From positions 620,001 through 684,000 of the forward strand of contig CAWDZQ010000004.1 in assembly GCA_963807065.1 (NCBI GenBank): a stretch of 64,000 bases of DNA, in the 5' to 3' direction. Shown in pieces: positions 52,504 to 62,190 of the stretch. Source of the stretch: CAWAND01 sp963807065 (GTDB lineage: Bacteria; Chloroflexota; Anaerolineae; Anaerolineales; E44-bin32). Numbering within the stretch: position 1 is the first letter of the stretch; each line of letters opens with the position of its first letter. Position numbers and translations under genes: made by a program. The notes under the pieces are model-generated. The model saw only the letters and a program-made list of their open reading frames with translations. It was not told the DNA's origin and did not search any database.

Positions 52504-52853
52504 AGTTCTCTCCTCCTGAAAATGGTCTTTCGGTTTTCAGCTTTCTTAGATATCAAACGAATCGATGATCAGTCGTCGGTTGCCACCTCCCTCCGCTTGG
52601 AGTTGATTTCATCAACCTGGGTAGGACGGGCCGAGTTTGCCCGTCCAGAGTATTCTGGCTTGGGGGAGCCTGCCCAATGCATAGGCATGCTAACGGTGCA
52701 TTGTACTCTGAGTCCTTCCCAGCGTCAACCGACGATCCCTCGGGCTGGAATATCTTGGCCCCCGCCATCTGCCTGGAAAGCCAGGCCTGCGCCATTTTGG
52801 CAGAAGGCTATCTGCTTTGATATTACCCAAGAAACGGCCAAGGGGTTCAAGCG
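52504..52853. other. intergenic region upstream of the binding-protein gene
   Basis: About 350 bp without a gene. It holds the promoter at 52700-52728 and a leader of about 190 nt. The leader is less GC-rich near the gene, and I see no known riboswitch motif in it. Confidence 0.5.
52700..52728 (-). promoter_or_regulatory. sigma70 promoter of the peptide transporter operon
   Basis: Minus strand: TTGACG (52728-52723), 17-nt spacer, TACAAT (52705-52700). Close to consensus; the start is expected near 52693. Confidence 0.75.
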
Positions 52854-54122
52854 TTAGGAGGGCTTGACATCCGGGGCCAGCGTGGTTCCGTCCTCCAGGA
52901 TACCGTGCTTGGGGACGATGACAATCCCGTCTTGGACGCTGAACCGCTCCCCGTCGAAGCTGTGGCCGAGGGGGAAGGGCCGGATGGTCACATCACGGCC
53001 AATTCGGGCGTTCTTATCGATGATGGCACCCTGGATGCTTGAGCCAGGGCCTATACCAATCGGCGGCGCCCCCTCGATTTTGCGGCGCGACTCGAACTCA
53101 TAGTAATCGGCCCCCATCACGACCGAATCCCTGATCTCGGCTCCCTCCCCGATCTGGCTGCGGATGCCGATCACCGAGTGGCGGATGTCGGCTCCACTGA
53201 TTAGGCACCCCTCTGAGATCAAAGCACGATCCAAATTCACGTTGTACGTGCGTGTTCCCGGTAGAAAGCGGGGGTGGGTGAAAATGGGTCGGTTCTCTTC
53301 ATGAAAATCAAACGCTGGATCCGGATCGGTCAGATCAAGATTGGCCTCGAAGTAGGCCCGAATGGTGCCCACATCTTCCCAATAACCGTTGAACGGAAAG
53401 GCGAACACCCGGTGCCCTTCAAGGGCTGACGGAAGCACGCCTGAGCCAAAGTCATCGTAGGGTGTCTTCAACAGGCTCTCCAGGACATGGGCCTTGAACA
53501 GGTAAAGACCCATGGATCCATAGTAGGGCGCCAGGGGATCCTCCCGCAGAGCATAGGCTTGTCTCTCGGCCTGCGTTCTAGGTTTTTCTGCGAAAGACGT
53601 CACGCGCCCATCCGGCTCGAGCTTGACCAGGCCAAAACGGCCAGCCTCTGCATCACCGACGGGTTTGACCGCCAGGGTGATGTCCGCTTGGTGGTCCCAG
53701 TGAAAAGCCGCCATCTGCGCGTAGTCCATTCGGTAGAGGTGGTCTCCGGCCAAGATGAGGACATCTTCGGCCCCGGTGACTTGAATCTCAAACTGCTGCT
53801 TGCGGACCGCATCGGCGGTGCCTTGATACCAATCTGCGCTGGTCAGGGTCTGTTCGGCGGCGAGGATTTGAACCCACCCGGGGTGAAAGAGATCAAAGTG
53901 GTAGGTTTGGACGATGTGTCGGTGCAGGGACACGGAGTTGAATTGGGTGAGGATGGCCACACGCTGGATGCCCGAATGGAGGCAGTTGCTCACCGGGATG
54001 TCCACCAGACGGTACTTGCCACCGATGGGGACAGCCGGCTTCGCTCGCAGCTTGGTCAGGGGCCAAAGCCGAGTTCCCCTGCCGCCCCCGAGCACCACGC
54101 CCAGGATATCCTGCATGCCCAT
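52854..54122 (-). CDS. glgC: glucose-1-phosphate adenylyltransferase
   Basis: 422 residues. Makes ADP-glucose from glucose 1-phosphate and ATP for glycogen synthesis. Nucleotidyltransferase motifs VVLGGGRGTRLWPLTKLRAK and PAVPIGGKYRLVDIPVSNC; AGDHLYRMDYAQM (metal Asp); FAEKPRT and GYWEDVGTIRAYFEANLDL (sugar-phosphate site). The C-terminal left-handed beta-helix (LISEGCLISGADIRHSVIGI to IIDKNARIGRDVTI) carries regulation in the family. Isolated here; no other glg genes in the window. ATG preceded by GGAGGGG. Confidence 0.95.
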   Translation of the reverse strand: MGMQDILGVVLGGGRGTRLWPLTKLRAKPAVPIGGKYRLVDIPVSNCLHSGIQRVAILTQFNSVSLHRHIVQTYHFDLFHPGWVQILAAEQTLTSADWYQGTADAVRKQQFEIQVTGAEDVLILAGDHLYRMDYAQMAAFHWDHQADITLAVKPVGDAEAGRFGLVKLEPDGRVTSFAEKPRTQAERQAYALREDPLAPYYGSMGLYLFKAHVLESLLKTPYDDFGSGVLPSALEGHRVFAFPFNGYWEDVGTIRAYFEANLDLTDPDPAFDFHEENRPIFTHPRFLPGTRTYNVNLDRALISEGCLISGADIRHSVIGIRSQIGEGAEIRDSVVMGADYYEFESRRKIEGAPPIGIGPGSSIQGAIIDKNARIGRDVTIRPFPLGHSFDGERFSVQDGIVIVPKHGILEDGTTLAPDVKPS

Positions 54123-54216
54123 GTGTTCCCCTCCAGGCCGGGAGAATGATGATTGGCTTCATTCTATTACGGATGACTCGCCGCCAGGCATCTCCCGCCA
54201 GGGCCGCTTCCCCGGG

Positions 54217-55017
54217 TCAGCCACCGACGACCACCCCAAGGCCAAGCGCAACACCGGCGCCGACCAACACGCCCAAGGCGTTCACCAGGTCGTTATCCAG
54301 CCAGGGCCAGCCCCGCCGCCGTTCGGTTCGCTCGCCGCAAAGATGCACCGGATGACGTTCGGTTTCCTTCTGGCAGCTCGGGCACCAGTAGATCGCCTGG
54401 ACAGTGGCGCCCAACAAACTGTCGAAGAGAGATCCTGCCAATCCTCCCAAGGTCGCCCACAGGACCCAGCTCGGGCGGCCGCTCGCCACCCACGCCAGGA
54501 CGCCGATCACGGCAGCACCGGCCAGGCTGGCCAGTAGGCCCAGCATGGACACCCCCCCAGAGGTCCCAGGCGCCACCGGCCCACCGCCGACAAGCAACCT
54601 GGGGCGGCGTGCCGACAGCACCCCTAGCTCGGTCCCCCAGGTGTCGGCATTGGCCGCCGCCAACGCGCCCGCCGCCCCCAGCAGCCACAAGGGGCCGCCG
54701 CCAAGACCATAGACGGCGGCCAGCACGGCCGCCAACCCTCCGTTGGCCAGGACCTGGCCGGCGTCTCGCCGCGAATCCTTGGAGAATTTTTGCGACAGCG
54801 CGCGCTTTGATTCCCTTCCCACCCCCGACAAACCGCTGGAGGAAACGAAGAACGCCAACAGCAGCATGGCCGCTGGCCAACCGCCCAGCCCGAACGTGAC
54901 ACCGCCGACGGCTGCGGCTGCCACCGCACCCGCGCCGGAAAGCGCCCCGATACGGTAGCTCAGGCCCGAAACGGCCGCGGCCAGACCGACGCCGAGGAGG
55001 AGTTGTGGCCCGTTCAT
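54217..55017 (-). CDS. DUF92/TMEM19-family membrane protein
   Basis: 266 residues with about six glycine- and alanine-rich helices. Family features: YRIGALSGAGAVAAAAVGGV, SSSGLSGVGRESKRALSQKF, RDAGQVLANGGLAAVLAAVY, ANADTWGTELGVLS and GTSGGVSMLGLLASLAG. Plant VTE6, a phytyl-phosphate kinase, belongs to DUF92, so a CTP-dependent isoprenyl-phosphate kinase activity is possible but not shown. A hydrophilic cysteine-bearing loop (YWCPSCQKETERHPVHLCGE) near residue 225 is unusual and might bind a metal. Confidence 0.85.
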   Translation of the reverse strand: MNGPQLLLGVGLAAAVSGLSYRIGALSGAGAVAAAAVGGVTFGLGGWPAAMLLLAFFVSSSGLSGVGRESKRALSQKFSKDSRRDAGQVLANGGLAAVLAAVYGLGGGPLWLLGAAGALAAANADTWGTELGVLSARRPRLLVGGGPVAPGTSGGVSMLGLLASLAGAAVIGVLAWVASGRPSWVLWATLGGLAGSLFDSLLGATVQAIYWCPSCQKETERHPVHLCGERTERRRGWPWLDNDLVNALGVLVGAGVALGLGVVVGG

Positions 55018-55095
55018 TGGGGACCTGGCCAGCAAACTGTGGATAAACCCGTCGCGGTTTGTGGAAAACTCGGACTGATTGGTGGAAAAATCATG

Positions 55096-56001
55096 CTAGG
55101 CGTGGAACATCAGGTGGAGGGCGGCGCCCCACAGCAGCAGCCCACCGGCAAGTGCAACGGCCCACACGGTGTAGGCCAAGCGCCGATCGGACTCACCGCG
55201 ATACAGCCAAGCGCCCAAACTCAAATCGGCCAACCACATCACCCCCGCCATAAGGGGGAGGAGCAACAAACGCCCTGGCGGTGCCTCGGCACCCGGATTC
55301 CCCAACGCGTCGAACCCAAATGGCACGACACTGGGCAGGGCAGGCGCCTGCCAACCCACAAAGGCCAATAACACCAGCGGGAGCAGGGCACCCACCAGGA
55401 TCAGGGCTCTCGCCCGCCGATCGGCCCAAACATCCGTGAAGACAAACGCCGGGCGTTCCGAATAGGGCGCAATAGGATGCAGCGAACCAAGTCGCGTCGC
55501 TTCTGTGAAGGATTTCACAAACAGCGGGGCATCTTTCGGGGTAATGAGCAATTGGCGCTCAGCGGACACGACGAATACGGCCTTGTCCAATCCACTCCCG
55601 GCGAAGATCTCCAGCGGCGGCTGAGCGCCGCCTTCGCCCCGCGTCACCACGCACCCGGGCCACCACCAACCGAGGCGTAGGCGTGGCTTGGTCACCGGAT
55701 CGACGAGTTCACGCACTGTCTCGACCGCATCCAGCGGAATCTGCTCGTTCGCCAGACCCCAACGGAGGTAGAACCCCTCTCGGTCGATGCGATAGACCGC
55801 CGTCCACAGACCGTAAAGGCGGTAGCCGATCACCCCCGCCAGGGGAAGGCAAACGAGGGGCAGCAGGACCCAGACGATGATCAATGGCGTCACAGGAGAG
55901 ACGTTGAGCTGGCTCAGGCCGCCCATGGCGGCCCCCAACAGCGCAAGCAAGAAGGCCAACCCGATCAGCGTGCCCAGGGTTCGATGAGGTGTGAAGTTCA
56001 T
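55096..56001 (-). CDS. membrane protein with bacterial PH-like domain
   Basis: 301 residues. Two N-terminal helices (GLAFLLALLGAAMGGL, TPLIIVWVLLPLVCLPLAGV), then a soluble segment of about 110 residues (YRIDREGFYLRWGLANEQIP, LDAVETVREL, FVVSAERQLLITPKDAPLFV) resembling bPH domains of YdbS/YdbT-like proteins, then two or three more helices. The function is unknown. The ATG at 56001 lies directly behind the ilvE terminator, with no Shine-Dalgarno between them, so expression is probably weak or read-through dependent. Confidence 0.75.
   Translation of the reverse strand: MNFTPHRTLGTLIGLAFLLALLGAAMGGLSQLNVSPVTPLIIVWVLLPLVCLPLAGVIGYRLYGLWTAVYRIDREGFYLRWGLANEQIPLDAVETVRELVDPVTKPRLRLGWWWPGCVVTRGEGGAQPPLEIFAGSGLDKAVFVVSAERQLLITPKDAPLFVKSFTEATRLGSLHPIAPYSERPAFVFTDVWADRRARALILVGALLPLVLLAFVGWQAPALPSVVPFGFDALGNPGAEAPPGRLLLLPLMAGVMWLADLSLGAWLYRGESDRRLAYTVWAVALAGGLLLWGAALHLMFHA
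55502..55521. promoter_or_regulatory. TGTGA-N6-TCACA palindrome inside the PH-domain gene
   Basis: TCTGTGA / TCACAAA with spacer AGGATT, in codons for LFVKSFTEA. The core TGTGAA-N4-TTCACA is an exact Rex-type match. Confidence 0.3.
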
Positions 56002-56004
56002 GCC

Positions 56005-56041
56005 AAGACAAGAAAGGGGTGCCGCTTTAGGCCGGCACCCC
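56005..56041 (-). terminator. Rho-independent terminator of ilvE
   Basis: 9-bp stem GGGGTGCCG (56016-56024) and CGGCACCCC (56033-56041); on the minus strand followed by TTTCTTGTCTT. It starts 27 bp after the ilvE stop. Confidence 0.75.
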
Positions 56042-56067
56042 GCTATGGGATCAAGCCCGGGAGGCCA

Positions 56068-57012
56068 CTAGTTCACCGCCGCCGGTTGTTCTACGAAGAC
56101 CGGGGCGTTCCAATCGCGATAGGCGGGCATCCGACCCCGCACCAGGTCGTCGTACAACTGCCTGAGTTTGGTGGTCAGCGGACCCATTTCGCCGCCCCCA
56201 ATCAGTCGGTGGTCGACGCGAGTGATGGCGGTGACCTGGGCCGCTGTTCCGGTCATGAACAACTCGTCGGCCAGGAAGATCTCGGTGCGATCGATCGAGC
56301 GCTCCACGACGTCCACGCCCAATTCGTTTTTGGCCAGGGTCATGATCGTCCAACGCGTGATGCCCTCCAATATGTTGTCCGATACCGGAGGCGTAACCAG
56401 CTTGCCGCGCCGAAGCATGAACAGGTTTTCAGCGCTTCCTTCAGAAATGTGGCCGTCCACATTCAAGACCAACCCTTCGTCGAAGCCGGCCTCCACCGCG
56501 TCTGTTTTGACAAGTGCCGAGTTGACGTAAGCCCCGGTGATCTTGCCGCGGGCCGGGATCATGTTGTCGTCGATCCGGCGCCAGGCCGAGATTGTGACGT
56601 GGGCCCCGTCGTCGCGTTCGACGTACCGGCTGAAGGGCACGGCAAACATGGCCACTTCGTCGGTGAGGTCGTGTAGACGGACCCCAATGATCTCATCCGA
56701 TTTATAAACCAGCGGACGGAGGTAGCAATCTTCGCGATAACCCTCCGTCCGCAGCAGTTCGAGTGCGATGTCGCGCAACTCCTCCGCCGAAAGTTCGACT
56801 TTGCATCTAAGGAGTTGGGCCGAATCTCTTAGGCGTTTGAAATGATCGATCGGCCGGAAGACGAAGAGCTGTTCCTCGTCACTGTTCCAGTAGCCACGCA
56901 CACCGCCAAAAGCACCTGTCCCGTAGTTCAGGGTGTGGTTCATGATGCCCACCGTCGCCTGCTCGTACGGGACGATTTCACCTTTGAAATAGGCATACTT
57001 CGGAAGAGTCAC
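56068..57012 (-). CDS. ilvE: branched-chain amino acid aminotransferase
   Basis: 314 residues from GTG 57012. PLP-dependent class IV aminotransferase interconverting Leu/Ile/Val and their 2-oxoacids. N-terminus YFKGEIVPYEQATVGIMNHT with LNYGTGAFGGVRGYW; PLP-Lys region PARGKITGAYVNSALVKTDA; FDEGLVLNVDGHISEGSAEN followed by LF; and MTGTAAQVTAITRVD. All family blocks are present and length is normal. Well-supported promoter upstream, terminator downstream: monocistronic or read through into the PH gene. Confidence 0.93.
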   Translation of the reverse strand: MTLPKYAYFKGEIVPYEQATVGIMNHTLNYGTGAFGGVRGYWNSDEEQLFVFRPIDHFKRLRDSAQLLRCKVELSAEELRDIALELLRTEGYREDCYLRPLVYKSDEIIGVRLHDLTDEVAMFAVPFSRYVERDDGAHVTISAWRRIDDNMIPARGKITGAYVNSALVKTDAVEAGFDEGLVLNVDGHISEGSAENLFMLRRGKLVTPPVSDNILEGITRWTIMTLAKNELGVDVVERSIDRTEIFLADELFMTGTAAQVTAITRVDHRLIGGGEMGPLTTKLRQLYDDLVRGRMPAYRDWNAPVFVEQPAAVN

Positions 57013-57101
57013 GCTAACATGCCTCCTGCCAGGTGTGGGCCAACCGATAAGGGAGTCGAGGGGGATGCGGGGAGCAATGCGATACTTGGCCTGGCACTTT
57101 G

Positions 57102-57130
57102 ATTATAAGATGCGCCAGGGGCAGTGACAA
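57102..57130 (-). promoter_or_regulatory. sigma70 promoter of ilvE
   Basis: Minus strand: TTGTCA (57130-57125), 17-nt spacer, perfect TATAAT (57107-57102). Leader of about 83 nt. Confidence 0.8.
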
Positions 57131-57151
57131 GAATTCTCCCCTACCCTTGAC

Positions 57152-57610
57152 CTACTTCTTCCCGACGACTTCCAACTCGTTTTCGATTCCCCGCACGCCG
57201 GCTACCTGTTTCGCCACCTGCGCCACACTGTCTTTCATGGCCGCTGTCGGCACCCTGCCGATCAGGCGAACCGTGCCAAGACTGGCCCTCAAGATCACGT
57301 TTCCGGGCGCCAGGCCGGCCGTGCCGGGTGACGTCGCCAGGGCCCGGGCGACCTGCACTTCGAGTTCCGGGTCAACCACCAGCGACAGGTCCAGGGCGAC
57401 CACGCCGGGCACTCGCCGGACGATGTCAGCAATCGAGTCTCTGATAACTCGCGATCGGACCCAGCCTTTCAAACGCACAAGGCCGGAGGGATCCACATCT
57501 AGCTTCAGCGGCACATGGCTGCTTCGCACGGGCTCGTAGGCCGACAGCGCCATTTCGATTAGACCTTCTTGGTCCTCGATTCCGAACAGGCGCAAGGACG
57601 GTGCGGGCAT
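57152..57610 (-). CDS. protein with two BON domains
   Basis: 152 residues. Two BON-type modules: VPLKLDVDPSGLVRLKGWVR with IADIVRRVPGVVALDLSLVV, and ILRASLGTVRLIGRVPTAAM with VAQVAKQVAGVRGIENELEV. BON domains bind membranes or phospholipids and occur in osmotic stress proteins. No signal peptide, so it is probably cytoplasmic or peripheral. AGGAGG precedes ATG 57610, and TATAAT lies at 57649-57644 (minus). Confidence 0.82.
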   Translation of the reverse strand: MPAPSLRLFGIEDQEGLIEMALSAYEPVRSSHVPLKLDVDPSGLVRLKGWVRSRVIRDSIADIVRRVPGVVALDLSLVVDPELEVQVARALATSPGTAGLAPGNVILRASLGTVRLIGRVPTAAMKDSVAQVAKQVAGVRGIENELEVVGKK

Positions 57611-57643
57611 GGGGGTCGCCTCCTAGAAGCGGGTGCATATGGA

Positions 57644-57649
57644 ATTATA
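57644..57649 (-). promoter_or_regulatory. -10 element of the BON gene
   Basis: Perfect TATAAT on the minus strand 34 nt before the ATG; no clear -35. Confidence 0.45.
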
Positions 57650-57676
57650 CCTGTGACCCTCATCAAGAATGACGAA

Positions 57677-57712
57677 GGCCGGGGCCCGGTGTTGCTGGTC
57701 CGGGTCCCGGCC
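57677..57712 (-). terminator. terminator-like hairpin after dnaK
   Basis: 12-bp stem with one mismatch: GGCCGGGGCCCGG (57677-57689) and CCGGGTCCCGGCC (57700-57712). On the minus strand TTCGTCATTCTT follows. It lies 25 bp after the dnaK stop. Confidence 0.6.
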
Positions 57713-57737
57713 GTATTGTGTTTTGGGGCTGTGGCGA

Positions 57738-59630
<1,893 letters not shown>

Positions 59631-59865
59631 GCGATTTCACCTCACTTGGGTTCTTTATGATGGACCCCACCTTCTTTGGTTACGGAAGGGTCAGAAAGAA
59701 GACACGTTCATCGTACTGCCGGCACACAAGAGGAAGATTAACAGGCGACCGAGATGGACCTGCTAACCCTTCGTTAACGGGCTAGGACTATATTTTCCAT
59801 AGCCGTGGGCGCGGAAGTGCCGCGGCTCGCATGAAGTACTTTGCCTGAAGGTAAAGACGAGGCTT

Positions 59866-60375
59866 ATGAGCGATCTTGGATTGTTGATACTACGCCTGGT
59901 GGTCGGACTGACCCTGACGGCTCACGGCGCGCAGAAATGGTTCGGCTGGTTTGGCGGACCGGGGATTGAAGGCTGGTCCGGGATCATGGCCCGCATGGGT
60001 GTGCGGCCGGCTGGGGCGTGGGCCCGGCTGAGTGCTGTCACCGAGTTCGGCGGCGGGTTAATGCTCGCCCTGGGGTTGTTTAGCGGCTTGGCCGCTGCCG
60101 GCCTGGCTGCAGTGATGGTTATGGCCATCGTTAAGGTTCACTGGGGCAAGGGGTTCTTCAACAAGAACGGGGGAATTGAATTCCCCCTGGGTCTGTTGGG
60201 GGGAATGATCGCCATCGGCCTGAGCGGTCCCGGCGCCTATGCCATGCTTCCGCAACCGCCGCTCGGGTGGACCTCGCAGACGCTATTCCTGATCGCCCTG
60301 ACGATCGGCCTGCTGGGCGATACCCTGGCTCTGGCCAGCACCGCCACCAAGACCAGCCAGCATCACGCGATCTGA
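59866..60375 (+). CDS. DoxX-family membrane protein
   Basis: 169 residues with four helices: LGLLILRLVVGLTLTAHGAQ, then WFGWFGGPGIEGWSGIMARM as a loop, GLMLALGLFSGLAAAGLAAV, FPLGLLGGMIAIGLSGPGAY and LFLIALTIGLLGDTLALA. The HGAQKWFGWFGGPG motif is characteristic of bacterial DoxX/YphA proteins. Role uncertain, often linked to redox or sulphur stress; the thioredoxin-fold gene downstream fits that theme. Divergent from dnaK across 235 bp in which no clear shared operator was seen. Confidence 0.9.
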   Translation: MSDLGLLILRLVVGLTLTAHGAQKWFGWFGGPGIEGWSGIMARMGVRPAGAWARLSAVTEFGGGLMLALGLFSGLAAAGLAAVMVMAIVKVHWGKGFFNKNGGIEFPLGLLGGMIAIGLSGPGAYAMLPQPPLGWTSQTLFLIALTIGLLGDTLALASTATKTSQHHAI

Positions 60376-60514
60376 TCTGCCAGCAGCCCTCATGTCGAAG
60401 TCTGCGGCAAGGGCCGCGGCCTTCATCACCTCCAATTGGAGAAGGACAAGCAGCTGATCTGAGATAATCCTGATGTGGGGCTTGTCCTTCGCGAAGAGGG
60501 CCCGGAAAGGTGCC

Positions 60515-61169
60515 ATGCGCAAGCGTTCGTCGAAACCCAAAGGTGGCAAGAAGGGCCGAGGTTGGGTCGGGGTGCTGATCGCCTTGGCTCTGGTCGCCGT
60601 TGCGCTGTTCGGGTGGCAGGCGTGGCGGCTCCGTTTGGGCGCAGCGCCCGTGTCCGAGACGCGCATCGCCGAGCAGCACAGCTGGGGACCGGCCAACGCA
60701 GAAGTGACCATCATCGAATATGCGGACTTTGATTGCCCCACCTGCAAGGCCTATTACAACTCAGATACCCTGCAGCGTATGGTCAGGACCTACCCGAACT
60801 CAGGTCCGCCTGGTTTTCCGCCATCTCCCCATCATCACGCCGGTATCTCCCAAGCTGGCGGAGGCCTCCGAGTGCGCCGCCGACCAAGGCGCCTTCTGGG
60901 CGTTCCACGACCTTCTGTTTGAGATGGCCCCAACCCAGCCATCCCAGATGGCGGATTTTGCCAAACAGCTGGGCCTGGACGTCCCTGCCTTCACCTCTTG
61001 TCTCGACAGCGACCGCTATGCCGGCCTGGTGCAGGCCGAAATGCAGGAGGGCTTTGAGCACGGCTTCCATGCCACGCCTGCCTTCTTGATCAACGACCAA
61101 CCCGTGGTCGGGCCGCTGCCGTTCGACCAGCTCCAACAGCGGATCGACAGCATCCTCCAGCCATCGTGA
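60515..61169 (+). pseudogene. DsbA/thioredoxin-fold lipid- or membrane-anchored protein, frameshifted
   Basis: A basic N-terminus and one helix (GWVGVLIALALVAVALFGW) anchor an extracytoplasmic DsbA-like domain. The redox motif is IIEYADFDCPTCKAYYNSDT (CPTC). The first frame then breaks after TYPN; the next frame continues QVRLVFRHLPIITPVSPKLA, EASECAADQGAFWAFHDLLF and HGFHATPAFLINDQPVVGPL to SILQPS. Removing T60800 restores YPNQVRLVFRHLP, the expected family sequence. All motifs, including the cis-Pro (ATPAF), are intact. Likely thiol-disulfide oxidoreductase if functional; an assembly indel is possible. Confidence 0.88.
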
Positions 61170-61184
61170 AGAGGAGCACCTGCG

Positions 61185-61700
61185 ATGACCAATCTGACTG
61201 ATTTCCGAAAGCACAAGGACGAGTTCTTCAGAGAGAGCCCGCAAAGCCCTCTCACCCCGGAGCAGCAGGCCGATTTCGCCGGGCTGCACTATTTCCCAGA
61301 AAATCCCGGGCTGGACCTGGAGGTCGCGGTGTCTCCGTTTGATGATCAGGAAACAGTTCAGATGCAAACCACCACCGGCGACATCCAGACCTATCAGCGC
61401 TACGGACGCTTCGCCTTTGACGTCGACGGCCAGACTGCCGAGTTAATCATCTACCACAACGAACACGGATATTTCCTGCCCTTCGTGGACTCATTGAGAG
61501 GGCAGGAAACCTATGGCGCCGGCAGATACCTGGAGCCCGAGCCGCTGGGTGGAGGCCAATTCCAGGTGAATTTCAACTATGCCTACAACCCCTACTGCGC
61601 CTACAACGAGACCTGGTCTTGTCCGATCACGCCGGCCGAGAACCGGATCCAGGTACCGATCCGCGCCGGAGAGAAGGTCTTCCACGAACCACCAAGCTAA
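61185..61700 (+). CDS. DUF1684 family protein
   Basis: 171 residues. N-terminus FRKHKDEFFRESPQSPLTPE; central FAGLHYFPENPGLDLEVAVS; C-terminal motif VNFNYAYNPYCAYNETWSCP followed by ITPAENRI, the conserved 'DFN.AYNPYCAY' core of DUF1684. Function unknown; the family is widespread, typically cytoplasmic. GAGGAG precedes the ATG and the gene is 15 bp after the thioredoxin-fold gene, hence likely one operon. Confidence 0.9.
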   Translation: MTNLTDFRKHKDEFFRESPQSPLTPEQQADFAGLHYFPENPGLDLEVAVSPFDDQETVQMQTTTGDIQTYQRYGRFAFDVDGQTAELIIYHNEHGYFLPFVDSLRGQETYGAGRYLEPEPLGGGQFQVNFNYAYNPYCAYNETWSCPITPAENRIQVPIRAGEKVFHEPPS

Positions 61701-61716
61701 GGCGACGCCCGTGTTG

Positions 61717-61736
61717 TTTGTGTGTTTTTTCACTAT
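61717..61736. promoter_or_regulatory. Rex/CRP-like palindrome (imperfect)
   Basis: TTTGTGT / TCACTAT separated by GTTTTT, located between DUF1684 and the PD-(D/E)XK-like gene, 36 bp upstream of the -35 box at 61773. The T-run after it could also assist termination. Confidence 0.35.
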
Positions 61737-61772
61737 AGGGGCGTGCCGCCCCCACATCTGGCGGATGCGCAT

Positions 61773-61801
61773 TTGACAGGCGGTGCCGGTGGGGGTATCA
61801 T
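61773..61801 (+). promoter_or_regulatory. near-consensus sigma70 promoter
   Basis: TTGACA (61773-61778), 17-nt spacer, TATCAT (61796-61801). The expected start lies 5 to 11 nt before or at the GTG at 61813, so this message is leaderless or nearly so. Confidence 0.75.
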
Positions 61802-61812
61802 CGCCAACCATC

Positions 61813-62190
61813 GTGGAACCCGTACCCAACCCCAACCCCCCCAAGGATTTCGCTCACCCGATTGAGGCCGAGTTCGCTCGACTTCTGGATTTCTACCGCA
61901 TCCCGTGGTGCTACGAGCCGACGACCTTTCCTTTGGCTTATGGTCCGGAGGGGACGATCTTGGAAGCCCTGACACCGGACTTCTACCTTCCGCCGTTCGA
62001 CCTGTACGTGGAGCTGACCACACGCCGGCAATCGACGCTGACCCGCAAGCACCACAAGATTCGGCGCCTCAACGAGCTGTATCCGCAGGTCGAACTGAGG
62101 CTGCTTAACCGCCGACAGATGCGCAGCCTGCTCTACAAGTACGATCTTCAGGATCGCCTGCCGCAGTTAATCGGTGCCCCCAACGCCTAG
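61813..62190 (+). CDS. PD-(D/E)XK nuclease-like protein of unknown function
   Basis: 125 residues from GTG 61813; an in-frame start at 61783 lies inside the promoter and is rejected. Sequence: HPIEAEFARLLDFYRIPWCY, then LTPDFYLPPFDLYVELTTRR, then KHHKIRRLNELYPQVELRLL. The arrangement (E-xx-FARLLD, PDFYLP, YVELT) follows the endonuclease-like fold with Asp and Glu of the PD-ExK core, but the lysine position holds Thr, so catalysis is doubtful. It overlaps the next gene by 17 bp. Confidence 0.7.
   Translation: MEPVPNPNPPKDFAHPIEAEFARLLDFYRIPWCYEPTTFPLAYGPEGTILEALTPDFYLPPFDLYVELTTRRQSTLTRKHHKIRRLNELYPQVELRLLNRRQMRSLLYKYDLQDRLPQLIGAPNA

Noticed and set aside
53860..53885. GGGTTCAAATCC on the minus strand, like a tRNA T-arm
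   Set aside because: Inside glgC coding sequence (WVQILAAE); no cloverleaf possible.
59631..59865. CIRCE operator upstream of dnaK
   Set aside because: No TTAGCACTC-N9-GAGTGCTAA or close variant; only a short CGTTAACG palindrome was seen.
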